A DNA stretch of 64,000 nt. Origin: Ruminococcus sp. GTDB lineage: Bacteria; Bacillota; Clostridia; Oscillospirales; Ruminococcaceae. Shown here one piece after another: positions 33,513-43,104 of the stretch. A program made the position numbers and the translations under genes. Within the stretch, counting starts at the first letter, position 1; each line of letters begins with the position of its first letter. Under the pieces are notes generated by a model that saw only the letters and a list, made by a program, of their open reading frames with translations, was not told where the DNA came from and did no database searches. The DNA lies in contig JAMPAO010000002.1 of assembly GCA_023667165.1 (NCBI GenBank), positions 62,001 through 126,000 of the forward strand. Reading direction: 5' to 3'.

Positions 33513-34658
33513 TCAGCTTTGCGGTTCTTTCTCCATAGCCTCCCGCAGCGCCGACCATATTCTTTCCGGAGTGTCCGTTATGCACTGCCCGTGAGCCTTT
33601 TTCGCAAGGTCGTTCAGCTCGTCGGGAGCGTCGCAGAAGCGCTTCACCTTTGATATGATAAGCTCGTCGGTCAGATCCTTTTGCTCTATAACAACTGCCG
33701 CACCCGCATTGCCCAGCACCGCTGCGTTGTGGTACTGATGATTTCCCGCCACAACGGGAGATGGGATAAGTATGGACGCTCTGCCTACAGCTTCAAGCTC
33801 GCTTATGGCGGACGCTCCGCTGCGGCAGATTATCAGGTCGGCGGCGGCTGTGCATACGTCCATATTATGGATATATTCGCATATTTTAAGATCGGGATCG
33901 TTTTCGGGGTCTATGCCCGCTTCTCTGAGCCTGTCGGGGAATGTGTCCCTGCCCATTTTTCCGTAGCTGTGGATATGGGTAACGGGGATATTGTTCTCCT
34001 TTTCCCATTTTATAAGTGCGGCTGCGCTGTCGTTTATAGCCCCCGCACCCAGACTTCCTCCCCAGGAGAATATGCACAGTTTGTCCGGGTCGAGTCCCAG
34101 CTCCTTCTTTGCCTCCGTCCTTGGCAGTGCGGAGGAGCTGAAGCCTTTTCTCACGGGAAGTCCCGTTTTGACGTATTTTACATGGCTGTCAAGGTACTGT
34201 GCCGCCTCCTCCATCGTGAGCATTACCCTGTTTACTCTTTTGGAAAGTATCCTTGTGGTAACGCCCGGGTAGGCGTTCTGCTCGTGTATGGCGGTGGGTA
34301 TGCCCAGATGGGCAGCCTCCAGCACCACAGGTCCGCTTACGTACCCTCCCGTGCCTATGACTATATCCGGCTCAAATCCCTTGATTATCTTTTTAGCCGT
34401 ATGCCCCGCCGTTGTAAGGTACGCGGCGGCTTTAATATTTCTGACGATATTTTTCGGGGTGATCTTTCTTTGAAATCCGCTTACCTTTATGGGCGCAAAA
34501 GGGATATTTTCCATTGGAACAAGCTTTGATTCCATTCCGTTGGGCGTTCCCGCATAAAGGAACTCCGCGTCGGGGCAGCGGTCCTTAATTATGGATATAA
34601 TGGCGAGAGCGGGGTTGATATGACCTGCCGTTCCTCCGCCTGCAAGGAGAACTTTCAT
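33513..34658 (-). CDS. murG: UDP-GlcNAc transferase MurG (lipid II synthase)
   Basis: MurG adds GlcNAc to lipid I on the inner membrane face. Seen: MKVLLAGGGTAGHINPALAI, the UDP-GlcNAc-binding GGSLGAGAIND, GTGGYVSGPVV, HEQNAYPGVTTRIL and CRSGASAISELEAVGRASI, followed by IPSPVVAGNHQYHNA. All are family signatures. 381 residues, slightly longer than average. It follows ftsW by 18 bp. Confidence 0.97.
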   Translation of the reverse strand: MKVLLAGGGTAGHINPALAIISIIKDRCPDAEFLYAGTPNGMESKLVPMENIPFAPIKVSGFQRKITPKNIVRNIKAAAYLTTAGHTAKKIIKGFEPDIVIGTGGYVSGPVVLEAAHLGIPTAIHEQNAYPGVTTRILSKRVNRVMLTMEEAAQYLDSHVKYVKTGLPVRKGFSSSALPRTEAKKELGLDPDKLCIFSWGGSLGAGAINDSAAALIKWEKENNIPVTHIHSYGKMGRDTFPDRLREAGIDPENDPDLKICEYIHNMDVCTAAADLIICRSGASAISELEAVGRASILIPSPVVAGNHQYHNAAVLGNAGAAVVIEQKDLTDELIISKVKRFCDAPDELNDLAKKAHGQCITDTPERIWSALREAMEKEPQS

Positions 34659-34676
34659 ATTATTCGATCCTTTCGA

Positions 34677-36041
34677 TTATCTGCTTGAATTATCGGGGTT
34701 GGTCTTTCCCGTTCTTAAACGGTTCTTTGCCGACTGTATCTGCTTAAGCTCCGCTTCCTCGGCGGCGTTTGACGAATCGGCTCTGCCCTTTCGGGGCATG
34801 GACTGCCGCGAAACGTTCAGGACTATCCCCATTTGCGCAAGCTGCATTACAAGAGCCGAGCCGCCGTAGCTGAAAAACGGCAGCGATATTCCCGTATTGG
34901 GTATGGTGTTCGTCACCACGGCAATGTTGAGCAGAGCCTGCACGCCTATCTGTATAACAAGTCCCGACGCCAGCAGCATTCCGTATTTATCGGGGGCGTT
35001 TTCGGCTATGGAAAAACCCTTGAATATGAGCATGAGGAAAAGTATCAGCACCACCGACGCTCCCACAAAGCCAAGCTCCTCGCAGACTATGGCAAAGATA
35101 AAGTCGTTCTTCGACTCGGGCAGATACAGGAATTTCTGTCTTGAATTCCCCAGTCCCAGTCCGAAAACTCCTCCCGAGCCTATGGCTATAAGGGAATTTC
35201 TTGTCTGCCAGGTATCTACGTTTATATCCGGATCGAAGGTGTACAGCCAGCCGTATATTCTGTCGCTTATATAGCTGAATTTGTCCGACTGCATAAGCAG
35301 ATATATCAGTCCTGCCATCGACGCCGCTCCCGTGATGCACAGGGGTATGAAATATTTCAAGTTGGCTCCTCCCACAAACATCATTGCAAGTCCTATGCAG
35401 CATACGATTATCGTTCCGGACAGATGTCTTTGCCACATCGTAAGGAACGCTACTCCGCCGATTATGGAAATGTAGGGAAGTATGCCGTAACGGAAGGTAT
35501 CCTTGTTTCTGTGATTGGACGCCATCATGTGGGCAAACAGCAGTATCATTGCCAGTTTCATAGGCTCCGACGGCTGAAAGCTGAGGCTGCCTATTTTCAG
35601 CCATCTTTCCGCCTCCGCCTGGCTGCTTGAAAATTGGGGCAGATGAAGTATGAGCATGAGAAAAACGCACAGACCGAAAAATCCGAAGGTTATTGCGGGG
35701 TGCTTGAATATGTGATAATCAAAAAACGGACTTGCAAGGAATATCATGGCGATCATGCCTATCCCCGCCATCATAAGCTGGCGCTTGAAATAATAGTCGG
35801 GAGAAAGATCCTCGCTTATCGCCCAGGCGTAGCTTGAGGAATACATCATTATCAGTCCGAACACCAGAAGCACAAGTATCAGTATAAGAAAGGGGATATC
35901 TATTTCGCCCACGCGTATATTTTCCAGATAGCTGCTTTTGGGCATAAGGAACTTGAACATGGTCTTATTGTTGCTCAAACGCTTTTGCTTTTTGGGACGG
36001 GGCTGCTTTTTTCCCGCCGTCCTTGTCTGATTTTGCGGCAT
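34677..36041 (-). CDS. ftsW: SEDS-family peptidoglycan polymerase FtsW
   Basis: FtsW is the SEDS glycosyltransferase that polymerises septal peptidoglycan with its cognate penicillin-binding protein. About ten membrane helices are present, with SEDS boxes: GLIMMYSSSYAWA, LSFQPSEPMKLAMIL, WQTRNSLIAIGSGGVFGLGLG (given in part), QKFLYLPESKNDFIFAIVCEELG (given in part), and NTIPNTGISLPFFSYGGSALV. The start at MPQNQTRTAG (36041) has AAAGGAG before it; the longer frame is rejected. Basic, disordered tails are at both ends. Confidence 0.95.
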   Translation of the reverse strand: MPQNQTRTAGKKQPRPKKQKRLSNNKTMFKFLMPKSSYLENIRVGEIDIPFLILILVLLVFGLIMMYSSSYAWAISEDLSPDYYFKRQLMMAGIGMIAMIFLASPFFDYHIFKHPAITFGFFGLCVFLMLILHLPQFSSSQAEAERWLKIGSLSFQPSEPMKLAMILLFAHMMASNHRNKDTFRYGILPYISIIGGVAFLTMWQRHLSGTIIVCCIGLAMMFVGGANLKYFIPLCITGAASMAGLIYLLMQSDKFSYISDRIYGWLYTFDPDINVDTWQTRNSLIAIGSGGVFGLGLGNSRQKFLYLPESKNDFIFAIVCEELGFVGASVVLILFLMLIFKGFSIAENAPDKYGMLLASGLVIQIGVQALLNIAVVTNTIPNTGISLPFFSYGGSALVMQLAQMGIVLNVSRQSMPRKGRADSSNAAEEAELKQIQSAKNRLRTGKTNPDNSSR

Positions 36042-36116
36042 AAATATCTCTCCTTTCATATCGGTATTGTTTTCGGTATCGGAACGATACCGCCAGACGG
36101 CGCAGGCGGCCGCGGA

Positions 36117-37106
36117 TCAGCAGTACAGATTATACAGCACGCAGCCAAGTATCCCGAACGCCAGTCCGAAAAGGGAAAATGTGATAACTATCTTGTACTC
36201 CGAAAATCCGCACATCTCAAAATGATGATGTATGGGCGACATCTTGAAAACTCTCTTGCCCGTTGTCTTGAAGCTGATCACCTGTATCACCACAGACAGA
36301 GCCTCCAGTATATATACTATGGCGATCAGCGCCAGCAGCAGATGCTGATGTGTGATAAAACCCATTGCGCACACGCTGCCGCCCAGGAACATTGAGCCGG
36401 TATCTCCCATGAACACCTTGGCGGGGTTCAGATTCCATACGAGAAAACCCATACAGCCTCCTGCCAGAGCCGAGGCGAAAAGGGAATATTCAGCCATTCC
36501 CGCCGAGGAGAATATCACCATGTAGCATATGCAGAACACCGCGGTGACTGTGCCGCAAAGTCCGTCCACGCCGTCGGTAAGGTTTACGGCATTGGTCAGA
36601 TAGATAAGGTAAAGTATCATTATGGGATAGTAGAATATGCCGAAATCCACGTCCCCTATGAAAGGAAAAGCTATTGCCGTTGAGGTGTCCCCCAGCAGAC
36701 GCAGAGCGCACAGGAACGCCGCCGACAGCGCAAGCTGCATTATCATTTTCTGCTTGGCTTTAAGTCCGAGATTTTGTTTTTTGACCGATTTTATGTAATC
36801 GTCGATAAACCCTATGACCCCGTTGAGCAGCGCGAATGCCAGTCCCGCCAGCAGCTTCAGTCTGCCGCTGCCGTCGGACGGGGTATAGAGGCACAGTCCC
36901 GCAGCGCAGGCGATAAGCGTACCCAATATGAACATAAAACCTCCCATAAGAGGAGTTCCGTTCTTGCTTTTCTGCCACGCGGGACCTTTTTCGTATATTG
37001 TTGCGCCGAAATGCAGTTTCTTGAGTATCGGTATGATAAACAGTCCCGACGCCGCTGCCGCCGCAAAGGCTATTACCGCTGCGGCAATATTTATTCCGTA
37101 AGGCAT
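36117..37106 (-). CDS. mraY: Phospho-MurNAc-pentapeptide transferase MraY
   Basis: MraY transfers phospho-MurNAc-pentapeptide to undecaprenyl phosphate, making lipid I. Motifs: KNGTPLMGGFMFILG, GFIDDYIKSVKKQNLGL with the Mg-binding Asp pair, NAVNLTDGVDGLCG, VFMGDTGSMFLGG and the cytoplasmic HHHFEMCGFSE. About ten membrane helices; 329 residues, standard. Confidence 0.97.
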   Translation of the reverse strand: MPYGINIAAAVIAFAAAAASGLFIIPILKKLHFGATIYEKGPAWQKSKNGTPLMGGFMFILGTLIACAAGLCLYTPSDGSGRLKLLAGLAFALLNGVIGFIDDYIKSVKKQNLGLKAKQKMIMQLALSAAFLCALRLLGDTSTAIAFPFIGDVDFGIFYYPIMILYLIYLTNAVNLTDGVDGLCGTVTAVFCICYMVIFSSAGMAEYSLFASALAGGCMGFLVWNLNPAKVFMGDTGSMFLGGSVCAMGFITHQHLLLALIAIVYILEALSVVIQVISFKTTGKRVFKMSPIHHHFEMCGFSEYKIVITFSLFGLAFGILGCVLYNLYC

Positions 37107-37219
37107 TCTTTTCTCCGATCTGCGGCTTTTCCAATATTATACCAAACGCTTCTGTCGCATTTTGGAGATCAAAAGGAAAAGCGCATTAATTTTTTTGATT
37201 TTGCCGCGGCTTAAGGTTT

Positions 37220-40081
37220 TTACGGCAGATCGCCGCAATACCGGCAGGCGTTCAGGATATCCTCCATGTGAACTCCTCTGCTTGCCTTGAAAAGTACCGC
37301 GTCGCCCGGCTTTAGCTGAGCCTTCAGAAAAGCGGCGATCTCGTCTTTATCCTTTGAGGTATAGCACCATGTACCGCTTTCATCCGCTCCCGCGGCAATA
37401 TAAGCCGCCTTTTCACCGAAGCATACCAGCAGATCCACGCCCTTTTCTGCGGCATATCTGCCGACCTCGCGGTGAAGCTCGTCGGAGCGTTCGCCCAGCT
37501 CCAGCATATCTCCCAATACTGCGGCGCGTCTGCCCGACTTTTCGGGGATTATGCCGCACAGCACGTCGATCGCCGCTTTCATGGAATCGGGGGCTGCGTT
37601 GTAGCAGTCCACCACAAAGGTTTTTCCTCCGCAGTGTTCTATATGCTGCCGAAGTCCGTCCAAGCGGAAATTTCCCAGGGTGGCTGCGGCTTTTTCTCCG
37701 CTGCACCCCGCCTCGGCTGCAGCAGCATAGGCAAGAAGCGCGTCCGTTACATTATGAACTCCCGTACAAGGCAGCGTTATCCTGTTTCCCTTCACGGAAA
37801 ACGAGATACTCTCCGCAGCTTCCGTAATATCCTCAGCCGTATAGTCGCAGCCTTTATTTTTAACGCCGCATGTTATGACCCTGCGTCCGTCAAGCGTATC
37901 CTTCAAAGGCAGCAGCAGAGGATCGTCCCCGTTGATTATAAGAGGAGCTTTTTCCTTAGCGCCCTTTAATATTTCAAGCTTCGCCTGCAATATTCCCTGC
38001 TGAGAGCCGAGATTTTCCGCATGGGACCAGCCTATATTTGTAATAACGGCAATATCGGGAGCGGCGGTCTTGGAAAGCCGCTCTATTTCACCGAAATGGG
38101 ACATACCCATTTCTATCGCCGCAGCCTTGTGCCCGTTTGTCAGCTTCAGCAGGGTAAAAGGCATTCCCACGTGATTGTTAAGATTGCCTTGTGTTTTAAG
38201 GGTATTATATTCCGACCCCAAGGCAAGAGCGGTCATTTCCTTGACGGTGGTTTTGCCCACGCTGCCCGTTATGCCCGCAAGCTTTATGTCAAATCTGCTT
38301 CTGTATTCGGCGGCGATATCCAGAATGGCTTTATAGGTGTCCTTTACAACTACGCAGGGGATATTTTCCGCCGCCCGCTCGGTAATGCAGACCGCCGCTC
38401 CCAGCTCGTATGCTTTCCGCACAAAATCATGTCCGTCGAACTTTTCCCCCTTGAATGCGATAAACGCCGAGCCGGAGGTCATCGTCCTTGTGTCGCTGCT
38501 TATGCCCGCCGCTTTTATCCTTACCGAGCCGTCGGGGATATTGATACATTTTCCGCCGCATATCTCCGCTATTTCGTCTATTGTCATAAATTCCCTGTCA
38601 AGTCTGTCCAAAGCCTCCCTGCATATCTCTCTTTCGTCAAAATGAATGTGAACGCCTCCCGGCAGTATCTGATAATCCTCATGTCCCTTTCCCGCAAGCA
38701 CCAGTATATCCCCTCTGCGGGCGATGCTTACACTGCGGAATATAGCCTCTCTGCGGTCTGTTATCCTTTCATAGGGAACGTCGGGAAAATCGGAAAGTCC
38801 CGCAGTTATCTCGTCTATTATGGAATCGGGATCCTCGTTGCGGGGATTGTCCGAGGTTATTATCAGCAGATCCGCATATTTTGCCGCAGCCTTTGCCATT
38901 AGGGGGCGTTTTGTACGGTCGCGGTCGCCGCCGCAGCCGAACAGGCAGATAAGCCTGCCTCCCTCGGGGACTGTTTCCTTAATGCAGGGCAGCATATTTT
39001 CCAGTGCGTCCGCCGAATGAGCGTAATCGCAGATTATGCGGAAATCCCGTCCCGTGGGGATAAGCTCGCATCTGCCGCGAACGCCCTTGAATTCCTTTAA
39101 TGCCTGTACGATCTTATCCTTGCCGACGCCGAGATGAACGCAGACCGATACTGCCGCCTGTGCGTTGGCTATATTGTAGCCGCCTATCATATTCACGGAA
39201 ACGGTGATATCTCCCGTTTTGCCGCGCAGAACAAAATCCGTTCCCATATCCGTATGTTTAACGCCGTCTGCGTTGATATCTCCGTTTCCTTTAAGGCTCA
39301 AGGTGAATTTTTCGCAGTTTATCTCCCCGGCAAGCCTCCGTCCGCTGCCGTCGTCGATGTTTATAAAGGCTGTCCGGCAGTGGTCGGTAAAAAGCAGCTT
39401 CTTTGCAAGGTAATAGTTTTCCATTGTTTTATGGTAATCAAGGTGATCTCCCGTGAGATTGGTAAACACGGCGCAGTCGAATACTGCGGGGCCTATCCTG
39501 TTCTGATCCAGAGCAAAGGACGACACCTCCATAACGCAGTATTTGCAGCCTTTTTCCAGCATCAGCCGAAAAACACCGTACAGCTCGCCCGCCTTGGGCG
39601 TAGTGGGAGTGGTTTCGTCCCTTTCCACAGCCTCTTCCCCCGCGAACGTACCCGCAGTGCCGATAAGACCGGTTTTATTTCCCGCAAAGGAAAGTATCCC
39701 GTGAATAAGAGAAGCTGTAGTCGTTTTTCCGTTGGTACCCGTTATTCCTATGAGTATAAGCTCCCTTTCGGGGTGATCGTACCATGCTGCGGTGAGCAGT
39801 CCGAAAAATTTCCTTGAATTTTTAACGACTATCTCGTCGCCGCCCAGACCGAGGCTCCGTTCGCAGACTACCGCAGCCGCTCCCTTTTTCAGCATATCCT
39901 CCGCCGCAGTATGACCGTCGAACGAGCCGCCCTTTACGCAGACGAATATGCTGCCCTTTTTGACGCTGCGGGTGTCGTCGGTGACGCCCGTGATCTCTCT
40001 GTCCGCCCCGCCGAAGCTGTACTCTGCGGAGCTTCCCGCGTCCTCAAGAAGTGCCGAAAGCTGTTTTTTTATCTCTTTCAT
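37220..40081 (-). CDS. murE-murF: Bifunctional MurE-MurF ligase fusion
   Basis: One uninterrupted 953-codon frame encodes both MurE (about 1-498) and MurF (about 499-953). The MurE half has P-loop GTNGKTT at 115-121 and the substrate motif DNPRNEDP at 411-418, the Arg form known for meso-diaminopimelate addition. The MurF half restarts at Met499 with P-loop GSVGKTT at 606-612 and MGMSHFGEIERLSK. Together they would add DAP and D-Ala-D-Ala to the UDP-MurNAc peptide. The second half has an internal ATG at 38585-38587 with a weak AGGG site, so a separate MurF could also be made. Fused MurE-MurF is known in Bordetella and a few other lineages. Confidence 0.93.
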   Translation of the reverse strand: MKEIKKQLSALLEDAGSSAEYSFGGADREITGVTDDTRSVKKGSIFVCVKGGSFDGHTAAEDMLKKGAAAVVCERSLGLGGDEIVVKNSRKFFGLLTAAWYDHPERELILIGITGTNGKTTTASLIHGILSFAGNKTGLIGTAGTFAGEEAVERDETTPTTPKAGELYGVFRLMLEKGCKYCVMEVSSFALDQNRIGPAVFDCAVFTNLTGDHLDYHKTMENYYLAKKLLFTDHCRTAFINIDDGSGRRLAGEINCEKFTLSLKGNGDINADGVKHTDMGTDFVLRGKTGDITVSVNMIGGYNIANAQAAVSVCVHLGVGKDKIVQALKEFKGVRGRCELIPTGRDFRIICDYAHSADALENMLPCIKETVPEGGRLICLFGCGGDRDRTKRPLMAKAAAKYADLLIITSDNPRNEDPDSIIDEITAGLSDFPDVPYERITDRREAIFRSVSIARRGDILVLAGKGHEDYQILPGGVHIHFDEREICREALDRLDREFMTIDEIAEICGGKCINIPDGSVRIKAAGISSDTRTMTSGSAFIAFKGEKFDGHDFVRKAYELGAAVCITERAAENIPCVVVKDTYKAILDIAAEYRSRFDIKLAGITGSVGKTTVKEMTALALGSEYNTLKTQGNLNNHVGMPFTLLKLTNGHKAAAIEMGMSHFGEIERLSKTAAPDIAVITNIGWSHAENLGSQQGILQAKLEILKGAKEKAPLIINGDDPLLLPLKDTLDGRRVITCGVKNKGCDYTAEDITEAAESISFSVKGNRITLPCTGVHNVTDALLAYAAAAEAGCSGEKAAATLGNFRLDGLRQHIEHCGGKTFVVDCYNAAPDSMKAAIDVLCGIIPEKSGRRAAVLGDMLELGERSDELHREVGRYAAEKGVDLLVCFGEKAAYIAAGADESGTWCYTSKDKDEIAAFLKAQLKPGDAVLFKASRGVHMEDILNACRYCGDLP

Positions 40082-40148
40082 AGCTTACCTTTCCTACACG
40101 TGCAAAGGGTATGCCCTTTGCTTCTATATCTGTTTATATAATACGGAT

Positions 40149-42449
40149 CTATCCCTCGTCCTTTACGCGGAACGATACCTCGACTATCGTGCCTGCGGGA
40201 ACCTCCGTACCCGCCTCGCAGCTTTGGGAATATGCCACCGCTCCCGAATGCTCGGTAGCTCCGTCGGCGGCTTTGAAGTTTATGTTTGCCGACGCAAGGA
40301 TATTGTTTGCGTCCGACGGCGAATATCCGATAACGTTCGGAACTATGGCTGTTTCCTGGGTGTAATTTTCCTCGGTATAGAGTACCACCGTTCCGTTTCG
40401 CGGGATAGATGAAGAACGGGAAGGCACCTGCGCCACGACCGCTGCACCCTCGCCGACGATATGGCACTGAAGCTCCAGCGCTTCAAGGGTATTTCTTGCA
40501 GCTTCGATATCCTGCCCCTCCACGCTGGGGACGGTCACGTCCAAAGCGGCAAGCTCGTCGTCGGTATATTCGGGGTAATATCCCAAATGAGGAAGAGCGT
40601 CCTTAAGTATCGCCGATACCACGGGAGCCGCCACAACGCTTCCGTAATATACGTGCGCTCCGTTATGATCCTTTCCGAACGGTTCGTCTACCATTACGAG
40701 CACAAGTATTTCCGGATCGTCGGCGGGCGCAAAGCCCACATAGGAGGATACGTAGTAATCGTCCCTGTCCTCATGCCTGTTTTTATCCAGCTTCTGGGAC
40801 GTTCCGGATTTTCCGCCTATCCTGTAGCCTTTTATATACGCGTTTGTTCCGCCCTTGTTGTTTACTACCGTTTCAAGCACCTGCCGCATTATTGCGGAGG
40901 TTTCCTCCGATATCACCTGGCGGCGTATGGTCTTATCCTTTGATTCTATAACGTTGCCGTTCGTATCCACTATCTTGCTGACAACATATGGCTGCAGCAG
41001 ATAGCCGCCGTTTATCACTGCGGCGTAAGCTGTTATCATCTGAATAGGCGTAACTGTGTTTGACTGACCGAAAGAGCATGAAGCAAGCTCCATTTTTCCC
41101 ATATTTTCCTGAGAAACGTACAGTCCCGCCGACTCGCCGGGCAGGTCTATGCCGGTAGGCTCGGTAAAGCCGTAGGCTCTGAAATACTGACAGAACTTCT
41201 CTATTCCCAGCCTCTGCCCTATCTGAATAAAAGCGGGGTTGCATGAGTTCGTCATGGCGGTGGTAAAATCCTGTGTGCCGTGGGAACCCGAAGTCCAGCA
41301 ATGTATAGGCGGCTCGCCCTGTACCACCACTATATCGCCGCTGCAGTTAAAGGTAGACTGAAGGCTTACCACCTTTTCCTCCAGCGCGGACGATCCCGTT
41401 ACCACCTTGAATACGGAGCCCGGCTCGTATATCTCGGTTATAGCCTTGTTTTTCCACTGCTTTTCCCTAAGCTCCGCGTATTTTTCGTTATACTCGTCCT
41501 CGTTCTCCGTGGTTTCCGCCAGCTTGGCAAGAACGTCCCTGTCCTTTTGGGAATATATGGAGTTGCGGTCGTTAAGATCGTACCCGGGAACGCTTGCCAT
41601 AGCCAGCACCGCTCCCGTTTTTGCGTTCATGATTATGGCGCAGGCGCGGTTGTCCACGTTATTCTGCTCAACGCATTTTTCAAGCTCCCGTTCGCAGTAA
41701 TACTGAAGAGTGGAGTCGATGGTAAGATACAGGGAATTGCCGTCCTTGGCGGCGTAGATCTTGTCGTTTTTGTAGGGCATTTCATTTCCCTGAGCGTCGT
41801 TGGCGGAAATTATCTTTCCGTCCACTCCCGCAAGGTAATCGTTATAATATGCCTCTACGCCGTAAACGCCGTCGCCCTCGTAATTGGTAAAACCTATTAC
41901 CGCTGCGGCCATATTGCCCTGGGGATAATATCTTTTCGTGTCCTCCTCGGTATCTATCAGATTTCTCGGAAGCTCCGCCTCGGTGCAGCGGGTGAAGATA
42001 TCCGTCACGATATTTTTTTCCACCTTTGCGGACACCTTATAATATTTCTTGTGCTTGGTTTCCTCGCTTCTGAATACGTTTACGATCTCGTTATAGTCCT
42101 CTCCCAGCTCCTCGCTGAGGATCTTGGCTATATCCATGCTTTTCTGCTCTTTTTTTTCCTCGGAATAATCGGCGTTGTCCGATATGGCGCTGGGGTTCAT
42201 TATTACATTATACACCGTTGCCGACTGAGCGAGTATTTTTCCCGAGGAATCGTATATGCTTCCTCTGTGAGCTTCCACCGTGGTACTGCCGAACTGAGTG
42301 TCGTTTGCCATGGCGGCGTATTTGTCGTGTTCCGTCACCGAGGTCTTGAAAAGCTGCACAAACAGCGCTGCGGACACTATAAGCACTGCGGCGTTCGCCG
42401 TTATCCCCAGGCGGTTTTTCATCTGCTTGGTTGGCTGATATGATGGCAT
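40149..42449 (-). CDS. Class B penicillin-binding protein (SpoVD/PBP2B/FtsI type) with PASTA domains
   Basis: A 766-residue transpeptidase. It has one N-terminal membrane helix (LGITANAAVLIVSAALFVQL), the class B dimerisation domain starting VEAHRGSIYDSSG, and a transpeptidase domain with SVFK (Ser345, Lys348), SCN (402-404) and KSGT (547-550). All three active-site motifs are intact. Two C-terminal PASTA domains follow (about 638-703 and 706-763: VTVPSVEGQDIEAARNTLEA and AIVPNVIGYSPSDANNILAS). It is the likely partner of the FtsW encoded nearby. Whether it acts in division (PBP2B) or spore cortex (SpoVD) cannot be decided; only one such gene is in the cluster. Confidence 0.93.
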   Translation of the reverse strand: MPSYQPTKQMKNRLGITANAAVLIVSAALFVQLFKTSVTEHDKYAAMANDTQFGSTTVEAHRGSIYDSSGKILAQSATVYNVIMNPSAISDNADYSEEKKEQKSMDIAKILSEELGEDYNEIVNVFRSEETKHKKYYKVSAKVEKNIVTDIFTRCTEAELPRNLIDTEEDTKRYYPQGNMAAAVIGFTNYEGDGVYGVEAYYNDYLAGVDGKIISANDAQGNEMPYKNDKIYAAKDGNSLYLTIDSTLQYYCERELEKCVEQNNVDNRACAIIMNAKTGAVLAMASVPGYDLNDRNSIYSQKDRDVLAKLAETTENEDEYNEKYAELREKQWKNKAITEIYEPGSVFKVVTGSSALEEKVVSLQSTFNCSGDIVVVQGEPPIHCWTSGSHGTQDFTTAMTNSCNPAFIQIGQRLGIEKFCQYFRAYGFTEPTGIDLPGESAGLYVSQENMGKMELASCSFGQSNTVTPIQMITAYAAVINGGYLLQPYVVSKIVDTNGNVIESKDKTIRRQVISEETSAIMRQVLETVVNNKGGTNAYIKGYRIGGKSGTSQKLDKNRHEDRDDYYVSSYVGFAPADDPEILVLVMVDEPFGKDHNGAHVYYGSVVAAPVVSAILKDALPHLGYYPEYTDDELAALDVTVPSVEGQDIEAARNTLEALELQCHIVGEGAAVVAQVPSRSSSIPRNGTVVLYTEENYTQETAIVPNVIGYSPSDANNILASANINFKAADGATEHSGAVAYSQSCEAGTEVPAGTIVEVSFRVKDEG

Positions 42450-42560
42450 TTTTTATGACCTATCCTTTCCGGTTGTTCAATTGGCATTAAACAGGGCAAC
42501 AACGCATGAGACGCCATTGCAAGCTGTCCCATGCGTTCGGTATTACTATATGATATTTTA

Positions 42561-43040
42561 TTAACCCATAAGGTATTCCACAAAACTGTTGAAGCCGTTC
42601 TTTATTTTTGTAAAAATATTTGCACTGCCCTCGGAAATTTCCACCTTATTGCCGCTTTCAAGGGTCACATATTCGATCTGGGCGTTGCCGAGCTTCTGCA
42701 TTCCCAGAATATTTTCCGCATAATCCTCCACTGCCTTCTGAGAGCTTTTTTGCTCTATCCTTGTTATCATGCTGCTGTTTTCCTGCTCAAGCGTTTTCAC
42801 CAGAGCCTCCTCGCTGACAATAGCCGCGTGTACCGCAGCAATGTCCGCTTTCGAGTTTATGCACAGCGACAGCATCGCGCCCGCCGCGATTATAAGCAGC
42901 ACGAGCATGGGAGCGGCTATTACCGCCCGATTCTGCCTCGGCGCTCTGCGCGCTTTTATATTTTCTCTCGCCATTGACCTTTCGGCGTATTCCTCGTAGC
43001 TTTCAAGATCGTAAGCAAGATTGCTTTTTCTGTATGCCAT
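42561..43040 (-). CDS. FtsL-like division protein
   Basis: A 159-residue bitopic protein: polar cytoplasmic N-terminus (about 1-42), one membrane helix (AVIAAPMLVLLIIAAGAMLSL), and a short extracellular coiled coil with AAIVSEEALVKTLEQENSSM and QKAVEDYAENILGMQKL. This is the septum-formation initiator/FtsL layout. Position between rsmH and the PBP gene is exactly that of ftsL, though sequence conservation in the family is very low. It would form the FtsQ-FtsL-FtsB scaffold. Confidence 0.8.
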   Translation of the reverse strand: MAYRKSNLAYDLESYEEYAERSMARENIKARRAPRQNRAVIAAPMLVLLIIAAGAMLSLCINSKADIAAVHAAIVSEEALVKTLEQENSSMITRIEQKSSQKAVEDYAENILGMQKLGNAQIEYVTLESGNKVEISEGSANIFTKIKNGFNSFVEYLMG

Positions 43041-43104
43041 ATTTACCCGTCCTTTCTTTTTTGAAGCCGCCGGCTTCTCTCTATCCGTTTTCCTGCGGTT
43101 GCGG

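Noticed and set aside
41280..42443. 387-codon frame on the plus strand opposite the PBP gene
   Set aside because: Shadow of the PBP gene on the other strand, low-complexity composition and no start signal.
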